This document shows, piece after piece, positions 37,263 to 45,045 of a stretch of DNA of 64,000 nucleotides. The translations under genes and the position numbers were made by a program. Each line of letters starts with the position of its first letter. Position 1 is the stretch's first letter. The notes beneath the pieces were generated by a model. That model was given only the letters and a program-made list of their open reading frames with translations. It ran no database searches and was not told the DNA's origin. Source of the stretch: Thioalbus denitrificans (GTDB lineage: Bacteria; Pseudomonadota; Gammaproteobacteria; DSM-26407); assembly GCF_003337735.1 (NCBI RefSeq), contig NZ_QPJY01000007.1, positions 62,001 through 126,000 of the forward strand. The letters run 5' to 3'.

Positions 37263-37553
37263 ATCACCACGAAGGCACGAAGGGCACGAAGAAAAGAAAA
37301 AGACAAAAACGATCTAACCGCAGATTACGCAGATTACGCAGATTAACGCAGATTTTTTCATGCCAACTGAACCGACTTCAGGCTGGCGGCGGGCACTGTT
37401 TATTCCAAGCCTCGGCAAGCCCGGTATTGAGAAGCGCGCCGATCTGCTTGCCGGACACTCGCTGTGAACACATTCCCATCTGCGTAATCTGCGTAATCTG
37501 CGGATAAACGTCTTTTCGCTTTTCTTCGTGCCCTTCGTGCCTTCGTGGTGAAC
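37263..37553. repeat. Inverted nonamer element C (CACGAAGG outer, GCAGATTAC inner), pnp-phaE gap
   Basis: The left arm (37263-37358) has three CACGAAGG-type units starting at TCACCACGAAGG, an A-rich linker, then four GCAGATTAC-type units. The right arm (37479-37553) mirrors it: GCGTAATCT units, T-rich linker, CTTCGTGCC units and CGTGGTGAAC. The core (about 120 bp) is similar to that of element E. Apart from the pnp terminator nothing else is visible in the 476-bp gap. Confidence 0.92.
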
Positions 37554-37649
37554 ACAGGTTTCGCAGCGTCACGCGAAGCGGTGTCTGGCCCTGGCGGGCG
37601 CGGCGGCGGTAACATCGACGGAAAGCGGCGATCCAGCGGGGGATGCACC

Positions 37650-38765
37650 ATGGCGGATGGCAACGAGCGGGACAAGGGTCCGGGCCGGGACTGGGCCGAG
37701 GCGCAGCGCAAGTACTGGGACGCCTGGCTGGAGCTGAGCCGCCAGGCGCCCGAGGGCAGCCAGCCCTGGCAGCAGGCGCTGGAGGGCATGCTCAAATTCA
37801 TGGGCCCACCGGCCGGTGCGGGCACCACGGGGAGCGAGGTCAGCGATCGGCTGCTGGAGCAGGGCCGCGCGTTCTTCCAGTTCGGCGACGAGATGATGGG
37901 CCTGTTGCGCCGGATGCAGTCGGCGGCCCAGGCCGGCGAGGCCTGGCAGGCCCGGTTCGGCCAGGGGCTCGAGACACTGCGCGAGGGTTTCGGCAAGGCC
38001 GGGGAGCAGGCCGCCGGGGCGGCCCAGGGCGCCCTGGCCTTCTGGGGCCTGCCGCTGGATACCTGGAGACGGGTCTCCTCCGCCTTCTCCACCCTGCCGG
38101 GTGATTTCCTGGGTGGCCTGAAGAACGAGGGTGTCAGCCACCTCCACGCCGGTGTGGAACGCTCCCTGTCGGCCCCGGCGCTCGGCTATACCCGCGAATG
38201 GCAGGAACAGGCCCAGCATGGCGCCCGCCTGTGGCTGGATTACCAGAAGGCGCAGCAGGACTATGCCGAGCTGCTCGGGCACGTCAACAGCGCCGCCCTG
38301 GAGCGCCTCATGGCCCGCCTGGAGAAGATGGCGGAGGCGGGCGAGCAGGTGGACAACCTGCGCGGGGTCTACGATCTGTGGGTGGACGCCAGCGAGGAGG
38401 CCTACGCCGAGGTGGTGGCCACCACCGGGTACGCCGAACGCCACGGACGCATGGTCAACGCCCTGATGGCCTGGAAACACCACGCCCAGCTCATGAGCGA
38501 GGAGTTCACCACCGCGGCCAACCTGCCGGGCAAGCGCGAAATGGACACCGCCCACCGGCGCATCCAGGCCCTGCGCCGGGAGGTGAACGAACTGCGCGAG
38601 ACGGTGGCCATGCTGCAGGCGCGGCCCGGGGCGGGGGGCGCACCCGCGGAGCAACCGGCGGTGAAGAGTACCCGGACGCGCCCGGCGGAGAAAAAGGCCG
38701 CTCCACGCCGGAAGGGTGCCGCTGCAGCCGCCCGTTCCACCGCTTCCCGCAAGACCGACAAGTGA
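37650..38765 (+). CDS. phaE: Class III poly(3-hydroxyalkanoate) synthase subunit PhaE
   Basis: This 371-residue protein matches PhaE, the non-catalytic subunit of class III PHA synthases of purple sulfur bacteria such as Allochromatium. The N-terminus (WAEAQRKYWDAWLELSRQ) and the long alpha-helical body with VDNLRGVYDLWVDASEEAYAE are characteristic. A coiled coil (HRRIQALRREVNELRETVAML) precedes a Lys/Ala/Arg-rich tail of ~55 residues, which could bind DNA or granule surface. ATG 37650 has GCGGGGGA seven bases upstream. phaC follows 11 bases after the stop. Confidence 0.93.
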   Translation: MADGNERDKGPGRDWAEAQRKYWDAWLELSRQAPEGSQPWQQALEGMLKFMGPPAGAGTTGSEVSDRLLEQGRAFFQFGDEMMGLLRRMQSAAQAGEAWQARFGQGLETLREGFGKAGEQAAGAAQGALAFWGLPLDTWRRVSSAFSTLPGDFLGGLKNEGVSHLHAGVERSLSAPALGYTREWQEQAQHGARLWLDYQKAQQDYAELLGHVNSAALERLMARLEKMAEAGEQVDNLRGVYDLWVDASEEAYAEVVATTGYAERHGRMVNALMAWKHHAQLMSEEFTTAANLPGKREMDTAHRRIQALRREVNELRETVAMLQARPGAGGAPAEQPAVKSTRTRPAEKKAAPRRKGAAAAARSTASRKTDK

Positions 38766-38776
38766 GGAGCCGCGCC

Positions 38777-39844
38777 ATGTTTCCCATCACCCTGCGTCCC
38801 GACCAGATGGCAAAGGAACTGGCCGAGTTCGGCGAGAAGCTCACCCACGGCTCCCGCACCCTCGCCGGAATCGGCGACATCGAGGTGGGCGCCTGCGCGA
38901 AGGAAGTGGTCTACCAGGAGGACAAGCTCACCCTGTACCGCTACCAGCCGCGGGTGAAACAGCCGCACCCGGTGCCGCTGCTCATCGTCTACGCCCTGGT
39001 GAACCGCCCCTACATGACCGACCTGCAGGAGGACCGCTCGCTGGTACGCGGCCTGCTGGACGCGGGCCTGGATGTCTATCTCATCGACTGGGGCTATCCC
39101 GATGCGGCCGACCGGTTCCTGAATCTCGACGACTACATCAACGGCTACATCCGCCGCTGCGTGGACCGGATCCGCGCGCGCAGCGCGCAGGAGCGCATCA
39201 ACCTGCTCGGAATCTGCCAGGGCGGGGCGTTCAGCCTCTGCTTCAGCGCCCTGCACCCGGAACGGGTCCGCAACCTGGTGACCATGGTCACGCCGGTGGA
39301 TTTCCACACCCCCGACAACCTGCTCAGCCACTGGGTGCGGCAGATCGATGTGGACCTGCTGGTGGACACCCTGGGGAACGTTCCCGGAGAGCTGCTGAAC
39401 TGGACCTTCCTCACCCTCAAGCCGTTCCGGCTCACCGGCCAGAAGTACGTGGATCTCGTCAACATCCTCGAGAAGGAGGAGGCGGCACGGAACTTCCTGC
39501 GCATGGAAAAGTGGATCTTCGACAGTCCGGACCAGGCCGGGGAGGCCTTCCGCGAGTTCGTCAAGCAGTTCTTCCAGGACAACGGCCTGGTGAAGGGGAC
39601 GGTGGAAATCGGCGGCCGGCGGGTCGATCTGAAGGACCTGTCGATGCCGGTGTTCAACGTCTACGCCACCCAGGACCACCTCGTCCCCCCGGCCAGCTCC
39701 CTGGCCATGAAGTCGCTGGTGGGGACCCGCGACTACAGCGAGTTCGCCTTCCGCGGCGGCCACATCGGCATCTACGTCAGCGGCCGCGCCCAGAAGGAGA
39801 TCCCCGCCGCGGTGGCCGAATGGCTCAACGCCCGCAGCGGGTGA
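38777..39844 (+). CDS. phaC: Class III poly(3-hydroxyalkanoate) synthase subunit PhaC
   Basis: PhaC (355 residues) polymerises (R)-3-hydroxyacyl-CoA into storage polyester. The alpha/beta-hydrolase fold has the modified lipase box GICQGG with nucleophile Cys147, the catalytic Asp in VYATQDHLVPP and the His in FRGGHIGIY. The length of 355 residues is that of class III enzymes, which need PhaE encoded just upstream. No phaA, phaB or phasin gene is in the window. Element D begins ten bases after the stop. Confidence 0.96.
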   Translation: MFPITLRPDQMAKELAEFGEKLTHGSRTLAGIGDIEVGACAKEVVYQEDKLTLYRYQPRVKQPHPVPLLIVYALVNRPYMTDLQEDRSLVRGLLDAGLDVYLIDWGYPDAADRFLNLDDYINGYIRRCVDRIRARSAQERINLLGICQGGAFSLCFSALHPERVRNLVTMVTPVDFHTPDNLLSHWVRQIDVDLLVDTLGNVPGELLNWTFLTLKPFRLTGQKYVDLVNILEKEEAARNFLRMEKWIFDSPDQAGEAFREFVKQFFQDNGLVKGTVEIGGRRVDLKDLSMPVFNVYATQDHLVPPASSLAMKSLVGTRDYSEFAFRGGHIGIYVSGRAQKEIPAAVAEWLNARSG

Positions 39845-39853
39845 GGCTCCATT

Positions 39854-40041
39854 ATCCGCAGATTACGCAGATTACGCAGATTACGCAGATTAGGCTGGCA
39901 ACCAGTGGGCGGCAGGTGCTGGAACAGGATACACGGAGTTCCGGTCGGATGTGTTCGCAAGCACTTGTGTCTGGCAATCTGTCTGGATTCAACTCCGATA
40001 CAGGTAACGGCGTAATCTGTGTAATCTGCGTAATCTGTGGA
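39854..40041. repeat. Inverted nonamer element D (GCAGATTAC only), phaC-gcvH-like gap
   Basis: The left arm (39854-39892) has four near-perfect GCAGATTAC units; the right arm (40011-40041) has three reverse-complement units (CGTAATCTG, TGTAATCTG). There is no outer CACGAAGG module. Part of the core (39944-39976) resembles the reverse complement of the core of elements C and E (shared ATGTGTTC, GTGTC and GGCAA pieces). The right arm ends 13 bases before the next start codon. Confidence 0.9.
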
Positions 40042-40054
40042 AAACGATCAACAA

Positions 40055-40492
40055 ATGGCGACGGTACGTGGCTGCGACATTCCCGAGGCGCTCTTCTATG
40101 ACGTGGAGAGCAATATCTGGGCGCGTCCGGAGGCGGACGGCACGGTGACGGTGGGCATGACCAGCTACGGCTGCTGCCTGGCCGGTCCGCTGGTGGCCTT
40201 CACCCCGCGCCGGGTGGGCAAGGAGATCCGGCGCGGACGATCCTGCGCCACGGTGGAGTCGGGCAAGTGGGTCGGCCCCATCAACGCGCCGGTGGGCGGC
40301 GAGATCGTCGCGGTGAACGAACGGTTGCTGGACTCCCCGGGGACCATCAACCGGGATCCCTACGCCACCGGCTGGCTGCTGCGCCTGCGCCCCGCGGACT
40401 GGGCGGTCGAGTCCGCCGCGCTGCTGACCGGCGCGGCGGCACTCACGGAGTTCGAGCAGCGGATGGAGGAGGACGGCTTCGACGGCTGCTGA
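40055..40492 (+). CDS. GcvH-like lipoyl-carrier protein
   Basis: A 145-residue protein of the glycine-cleavage H family. The predicted lipoylated residue is Lys71 in ATVESGKWVGPINAPVGGE, set in the hammerhead beta fold with the Gly-rich return (GEIVAVNERLLDSPG). It is longer than typical H proteins at the C-terminus and has Cys pairs (YGCCLAG). ATG 40055 has no good ribosome site; GTG 40037 lies inside the repeat arm. No gcvT or gcvP is nearby, so it could serve glycine cleavage in trans or be a lipoate-binding protein of the sHdr sulfur-oxidation type. Confidence 0.8.
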   Translation: MATVRGCDIPEALFYDVESNIWARPEADGTVTVGMTSYGCCLAGPLVAFTPRRVGKEIRRGRSCATVESGKWVGPINAPVGGEIVAVNERLLDSPGTINRDPYATGWLLRLRPADWAVESAALLTGAAALTEFEQRMEEDGFDGC

Positions 40493-40503
40493 CGGGGCAA
40501 GCT

Positions 40504-40782
40504 TCACCACGAAGGCACGAAGCACACGAAGAAAAGAAAAAGCCAAAAGCGATCTAACCGCAGATTACGCTGATTAACGCAGATTTTTTCGTGCCAACTG
40601 AACCGTCTGAGGCTGGCGGCGTGTGCTGCTCATTCCCAGTCTTGGCAAGCCCGGTATCGGAAACGCGCCGGCCTGCTTGCCGGACACTCGCTGTGAACAC
40701 ATTCCCATCTGCGTAATCTGTGTAATCTGCGGATAAATCGTCTTTCCGCCTTTCTTCGTGCCCTTCGTGTCTCCGTGGTGAA
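40504..40782. repeat. Inverted nonamer element E (copy of element C architecture)
   Basis: The left arm begins TTCACCACGAAGG and has three CACGAAG units, an A-rich linker and three GCAGATTAC units (40504-40590). The right arm (about 40708-40782) mirrors it and ends CTCCGTGGTGAA. The core from GTGCCAACTGAACC to GTGAACACATTCCC is close to that of element C in sequence and length. This element fills most of the 364-bp convergent gap; the rest (40783-40856) shows nothing. Confidence 0.92.
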
Positions 40783-40856
40783 TCCCGCGCGTTGCCCAGG
40801 AGGGGCGAGGCGCCGGCCGCCCCGGAACCCGCCCCTCGAAACCCGGAACCATCCCT

Positions 40857-42113
40857 TCAGAATGTCCAGTTCAGGCTGCCGCCGAACAGGTGGGCGTCCG
40901 ATTCGTAGTCGCCGTTGTAGGTGACGTTCGTGGCCCCGTCCACCGTCCGATCCTCGAAGCGCACATACATGTAGGCGAGATCCAGGCTCAAGGTGTCGGT
41001 GAGCTGGCGGCCGTAGCCGATGCTGAAGAGGTGGCGATCCGCGTCGGGCACCCGGGCCGAGAAGTAGAGCTCGGGCTGCGGCGTCTGGTCGTAGGTGTAG
41101 CCGAAGCGCCAGGTGTTGAGGCTGTCCGGCCGGTAGCGGAGGCCGAACCGGTAGGCGTTGCTGTCGTCCCAGTTGTTCACGTCGCTGGCCACCGGGACCC
41201 AGCCCGCAACAGGGTGCTTCGCGGAGATATCGAGCCGGTCGAAGGAGCTCCAGTAGGTACGCTCGAAGTCGAACTCCACCGACCACTGTTCGTTGACGGC
41301 ATGGTGGACGCCCAGCTGCAGCATGGCCGGAAACTCGATACCGGTCTTCGCCGGCAGCACGGTCCCGGGCGGCAACTGGAGCGCCTGGCTGCCGAAGGGC
41401 AGTCCGAAGGTCCCGGTCACATCCATCTCCACGCTGGAGCGGTAGGTACCGCCGATGGTCCAGTCGCCGGCGCGGTGGATGAAGGCCACGTTCCAGCCCC
41501 ACTCGGCCCCGTCGCCCTCCAGGGAGGAAACGGCGGTGTCGAAGACGGTTTCCCGCAGGTAGTAGTAGTCGGCGCCCACGGCGATGCTGGTGTCGGGACC
41601 GAGACGGTAGACGAGGTTCGGATTGAAGTTGATGAGTTCAACCTTGGTGTGGGTGGGGTCGGTCGGGCTGCCGGAGAAGTTGCCCATCGGCCATTTTGTT
41701 TCGAGGCCGAAGGGGGCCGTGACGTTGAAGTTGACCGCCAGCGGCGAGTCCGGCACGTGCCAGGCGGCGGAGAGGTTGGGCACCGGGACCGGCGACTCGC
41801 CGTTGCTTTCCACCAGCCCGAAAGGGGTCGCGGCGGCATCCGACTTGAGGTGGGGATCGATGAGAATCAACCCGGCATAAAGCGAGTTTTCTTCATGCAG
41901 ACCCGCGGCGGCGGGGTTGTAGGGATAGGTGCCGCGCTCGTCGGGGTCGGCCACCACGGCATTGGACAGGGCCATGCCGGGCAGCGTCAGCTCCGGCAGC
42001 CGGAACCCGGAACCATGGGCGAGCGGGCTGCTGGCCAGCAGGATGCCGAGAGTCGCCAGGGAACGGCGGAGACCCGCGGCGTGGCTATGGTTGGAAATCG
42101 TATTACGTCGCAT
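40857..42113 (-). CDS. FadL/OmpP1-family outer-membrane transport protein
   Basis: The 418-residue product has a signal peptide (RRSLATLGILLASSPLAHG) and a mature N-terminus SGFRLPELTLPGMALSNAV with NPAAAGL, the hatch-domain start of FadL porins. The remainder is beta-strand rich with alternating aromatics and ends in LNWTF, a C-terminal Phe for BAM recognition. FadL proteins import long-chain fatty acids or hydrophobic compounds. It is divergent from a second FadL-type gene across a 363-bp AT-rich gap. The substrate is unknown. Confidence 0.9.
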   Translation of the reverse strand: MRRNTISNHSHAAGLRRSLATLGILLASSPLAHGSGFRLPELTLPGMALSNAVVADPDERGTYPYNPAAAGLHEENSLYAGLILIDPHLKSDAAATPFGLVESNGESPVPVPNLSAAWHVPDSPLAVNFNVTAPFGLETKWPMGNFSGSPTDPTHTKVELINFNPNLVYRLGPDTSIAVGADYYYLRETVFDTAVSSLEGDGAEWGWNVAFIHRAGDWTIGGTYRSSVEMDVTGTFGLPFGSQALQLPPGTVLPAKTGIEFPAMLQLGVHHAVNEQWSVEFDFERTYWSSFDRLDISAKHPVAGWVPVASDVNNWDDSNAYRFGLRYRPDSLNTWRFGYTYDQTPQPELYFSARVPDADRHLFSIGYGRQLTDTLSLDLAYMYVRFEDRTVDGATNVTYNGDYESDAHLFGGSLNWTF

Positions 42114-42338
42114 CCTCCCCTCCAGAAATGCGCAAAATGACCTTGGGTATTGTAAGTGAAATGTGCCTCAGTCTGCTGCAAGAATTGCCGGAAACCGCGA
42201 AGAATCCAATTGTGTCAGACGGTGTCCGTATCCGGGCGCCGGAAAGAATACCAGAAGTCGACGCCGAACCATGGTAGTCCATGAAATATATAAGAACATT
42301 CACAAATAATAATATGTGCTTTTTCTATGCCGAATCAA

Positions 42339-42367
42339 TTGACATTGCCCGGGGTGGGGGACATTAT
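42339..42367 (+). promoter_or_regulatory. Probable promoter of the plus-strand FadL-type gene
   Basis: A perfect -35 TTGACA (42339-42344), 17-bp spacer and -10 CATTAT (42362-42367) lie 109 bases upstream of ATG 42477. The whole 42114-42476 gap is AT-rich compared with neighbours and presumably holds control sites for both divergent porin genes; I see no other gene in it. Confidence 0.6.
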
Positions 42368-42476
42368 TTCGGGGCGTTTGGTGCCAACACCTCTTTTTTA
42401 TTGGCACAGAAAACAACAACATAAAAATAATTAATACAATCATTATCAGAAAATCGTCCCTGGAGAGGAGACTGCA

Positions 42477-43739
42477 ATGATATTCAAGAAAAAGCTGCTG
42501 GGTGTGGGGATTCTCGTCGCGATTGGCGCTACCTCCGCCGCATGGGCAACCACCGGCTATGCACCCCATGGTATCGGGTTGAAGGCCAAGGGCATGGGTG
42601 GTGTGGGCATCGCGCTGCCCCAGGATGCCATCGCCGGCGGCGTGAATCCTGCCGGCATGGTCTGGGTCGGCAATCGCGTCGATTTCGGTGTCGACCTGTT
42701 CCGCCCCATTCGCGATGCGGAAATCGACAACATGGGTGGGCCCGGTGTTCCCGGCAAGTATGACGGTAGCGAAACCAAGCTGTTCCTGATTCCCGAGTTC
42801 GGCTACAACCAGATGGTCAGCGACACCATGTCGCTGGGCGTCTCCGTGTTCGGCAACGGCGGCATGAACACCGATTATAAAACCGCCATCCCCCTGTTCG
42901 GCTCCACCGAGGCCGGTATCGACCTCATGCAGCTGTTCGTTGTGCCGACCCTGTCCATGAAGCTGAACGAGAACCACAGCATCGGCATCGGCGTCAACCT
43001 GGCCGCCCAGGCCTTCGAGGCCAACGGCCTGGAGAATTTCGACGGGACCACCCCGCCCACCAGCAGTCCCGGCAACGTGACCAACAATGGCCACGACTTC
43101 TCCTACGGAGCCGGCGTGCGCATCGGCTGGACCGGCAAGGTCGCCCCGGGCGTCACCCTGGGTGCCACCTACCAGACCCGCACCTGGATGACTGAATTCG
43201 ATGACTACAAGGGTCTGTTCGCCGAGAACGGAGATTTCGACGTCCCCTCCAACTGGGGCCTTGGCATCGCCGTTGAGGCGACGCCCAAGCTGACCGTCGC
43301 CTTCGACTACCAGCGCATCAACTACAGCGAAGTGGCCTCGGTGGGCAATTCCATCGACAACTTCCTGACCTGCGCGGCGCCGGACTGTATCCTCGGTGCC
43401 GACAACGGCCCCGGTTTCGGCTGGGATGATCAGAACGTCTACAAGCTGGGTCTCGCCTACCAGGCCAAGGACAACCTCGTGCTGCGTGCCGGTTACACCT
43501 ATGGTACCGACGTGATTCCCAGTGGCGAGGTGACTTTCAACGTCCTGGCGCCGGCCACGGTGCAGAAGCACATCTCTCTCGGCGGCACCTATACCCTGCA
43601 GAATGGCTCCGAGCTGACCTTCGCCTACATGCACGCCTTCGAGGAGGAGGTCACCGGGCCGACCAAGTTCGCTCCGGGCAACACCTCCATCAAGATGCAC
43701 CAGGATTCCATCGGCGTCGCCTACGGCTGGAAATTCTGA
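42477..43739 (+). CDS. FadL/OmpP1-family outer-membrane transport protein
   Basis: This 420-residue porin starts with a signal peptide (KKKLLGVGILVAIGATSAAWA) and the hatch region TTGYAPHGIGLKAKGMGG plus NPAGM, typical of OmpP1/FadL/TodX proteins. The C-terminus YGWKF ends in Phe. A Cys pair (LTCAAPDCIL) sits in a probable surface loop. GAGAGGAG is located seven bases before ATG 42477. A terminator follows. It probably imports hydrophobic compounds and may cooperate with the exported SCP2-like protein encoded next. Confidence 0.92.
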   Translation: MIFKKKLLGVGILVAIGATSAAWATTGYAPHGIGLKAKGMGGVGIALPQDAIAGGVNPAGMVWVGNRVDFGVDLFRPIRDAEIDNMGGPGVPGKYDGSETKLFLIPEFGYNQMVSDTMSLGVSVFGNGGMNTDYKTAIPLFGSTEAGIDLMQLFVVPTLSMKLNENHSIGIGVNLAAQAFEANGLENFDGTTPPTSSPGNVTNNGHDFSYGAGVRIGWTGKVAPGVTLGATYQTRTWMTEFDDYKGLFAENGDFDVPSNWGLGIAVEATPKLTVAFDYQRINYSEVASVGNSIDNFLTCAAPDCILGADNGPGFGWDDQNVYKLGLAYQAKDNLVLRAGYTYGTDVIPSGEVTFNVLAPATVQKHISLGGTYTLQNGSELTFAYMHAFEEEVTGPTKFAPGNTSIKMHQDSIGVAYGWKF

Positions 43740-43769
43740 ATCGCAGGAATGGGCTGACAGGGAATACAG

Positions 43770-43799
43770 GAGGGCCATGTTCTCATGGCCCTCTTTTTT
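43770..43799 (+). terminator. Intrinsic terminator after the plus-strand FadL-type gene
   Basis: A perfect 10-bp stem GAGGGCCATG/CATGGCCCTC with loop TTCT is followed by six T residues, 30 bases after the stop codon. Confidence 0.95.
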
Positions 43800-43940
43800 C
43801 CGGTTCCATGGATGGAGCAGCGGCAAGGCCGTCTCGCCCCGCCGCTATTGGCAGCCCTGCTGTACAGGCGGCCGCAGAAATCCGATTGGCTGCCCAATCT
43901 ATAAAAATAGACATATAGAACTGTCACTTAGGAGGAGATT

Positions 43941-44453
43941 ATGAAAAAAGCACTGATGCTGGCCGCCGGCCTGCTGGCGGCTCCCGCTTCGGCCTGGTCC
44001 GCGGTCTACATGGATGCGGAGTGGGCCAAGGAGATGTGTTCGTCCTGGAACACCTCGCCGGAGCTGACCACCGAGCTGGCGGGCGACAACTGGATGGGCA
44101 ACAACGGCGAGCGTGGCTACAAGATCATCCGCCTCTATCGGGACAAGTGCGGAGCCGAGACCGCGGTCCAGCTGACCATCTCGGCCCAGGACGGCAAGTC
44201 CATGTGCACCTACGGCGGCGCGCCCACGGCCGAGGAGATGGATCCCTCCATGGACTACCTCATGTACGCCACCGACGAGGACTGGATGTGCATGGGCCAG
44301 GCCAAGTTCGGCTGCGGCGCCATGGGCGCCATGATGACCGGCAAGCTGAAGTTCAAGGGGCCCAAGATGGAGGCCATGGGCGTGATGGGACCCTTCAACG
44401 CCTTCCTGCAGATGGCGGATGAGGTTCCGGGCGACCAGAGCCAGTGCCCCTGA
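43941..44453 (+). CDS. Exported SCP2-like (sterol-carrier-fold) protein
   Basis: The 170-residue product has a signal peptide (KKALMLAAGLLAAPASAWS). The mature part has a C-terminal pattern GAMMTGKLKFKGPKMEAMG that resembles SCP2 lipid-transfer domains, and several Cys that could form periplasmic disulfides. It probably binds a hydrophobic ligand in the periplasm. AGGAGGAG before ATG 43941 is a strong ribosome site, and the AT-rich stretch at 43896-43925 (TATAAA) is promoter-like without a clear -35. Next to a FadL porin, a role in lipid or hydrocarbon handling is a reasonable inference; family assignment is by recall of the motif. Confidence 0.65.
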   Translation: MKKALMLAAGLLAAPASAWSAVYMDAEWAKEMCSSWNTSPELTTELAGDNWMGNNGERGYKIIRLYRDKCGAETAVQLTISAQDGKSMCTYGGAPTAEEMDPSMDYLMYATDEDWMCMGQAKFGCGAMGAMMTGKLKFKGPKMEAMGVMGPFNAFLQMADEVPGDQSQCP

Positions 44454-44485
44454 CCCCGCAACAGCCACGCTGCATGGTCGTTCCG

Positions 44486-44513
44486 GAAGCCCGCCTCGGC
44501 GGGCTTCTTTTTT
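44486..44513 (+). terminator. Intrinsic terminator after the SCP2-like gene
   Basis: The stem GAAGCCCGC/GCGGGCTTC with loop CTCG runs into six T residues, 32 bases after the stop. Confidence 0.95.
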
Positions 44514-44644
44514 GCCTCATCCGCAGAATCCGTGGGTGGATGTTTAGCTTGTAACGGGCGCCAGGTGCCTGATGCACATGGGCGATAGTGGCGGAGAGGC
44601 GCATTTCCCGGGTTGTGTCATTCCGGGACGGAATTGTTTTTTGC

Positions 44645-44776
44645 TCTCGCCAAGACGCCAAGAACGCCAAGGGAATGGGGGAATACAGGAATACAGAATG
44701 ACCAGGGAATCACTCGCATCGTTAATCGGCTGGAAGAGCGTTGTTGATTCCTTGGCGACCCTGGCGTCTTGGCGAG
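44645..44776. repeat. Inverted nonamer element H (CGCCAAGA flavour)
   Basis: The left arm (44645-44671) is CTCGCCAAGA, CGCCAAGAA and CGCCAAGGG; the right arm (44750-44776) is the reverse complement (CCTTGGCGA, CCTGGCGTC, TTGGCGAG). The 78-bp core has no ORF. The flanks 44514-44644 and 44777-44970 of this 592-bp gap show no gene. Confidence 0.9.
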
Positions 44777-44971
44777 AGGAAACTTCTTCTCTCTCCACCC
44801 ACGAATTCTGCTGACGAGCCCTTTTTACCTGTGTCCCGGTTGGTTCCCGGGCACTGGGGCTGGGGCATCCCGCCTGCTGTCATGGCGGACGGTCCTCTCA
44901 CCCTGCCGCTGCGATATCGTCCATACTTTCCCGGTTGAGGGCGTCCCTGGGGGGCGCCGTGATGTGCGGGG

Positions 44972-44999
44972 TTGCAGCATTAGAATTATCTAATATACA
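44972..44999 (+). promoter_or_regulatory. Probable promoter of the RND pump operon
   Basis: A -35 TTGCAG (44972-44977), 16-bp spacer and -10 TATACA (44994-44999) lie 46 bases before the adaptor gene, in a locally AT-rich segment containing ATTAGAATTATCTAAT, an imperfect palindrome that could be an operator. Confidence 0.55.
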
Positions 45000-45045
45000 A
45001 TTTCGCATCCATTTGATAAAGAATTCTGATTCCCGGCAGACGACC

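Noticed and set aside
39854-39892. CRISPR-like look of the GCAGATTAC arrays
   Set aside because: Units are 9 bp and contiguous without spacers, arms are inverted, and no cas genes are nearby.
42400-42420. sigma54 promoter before the plus-strand FadL-type gene
   Set aside because: TTGGCACAG looks like the -24 half, but no GC-containing -12 half lies at the required spacing, and a good TTGACA promoter is just upstream.
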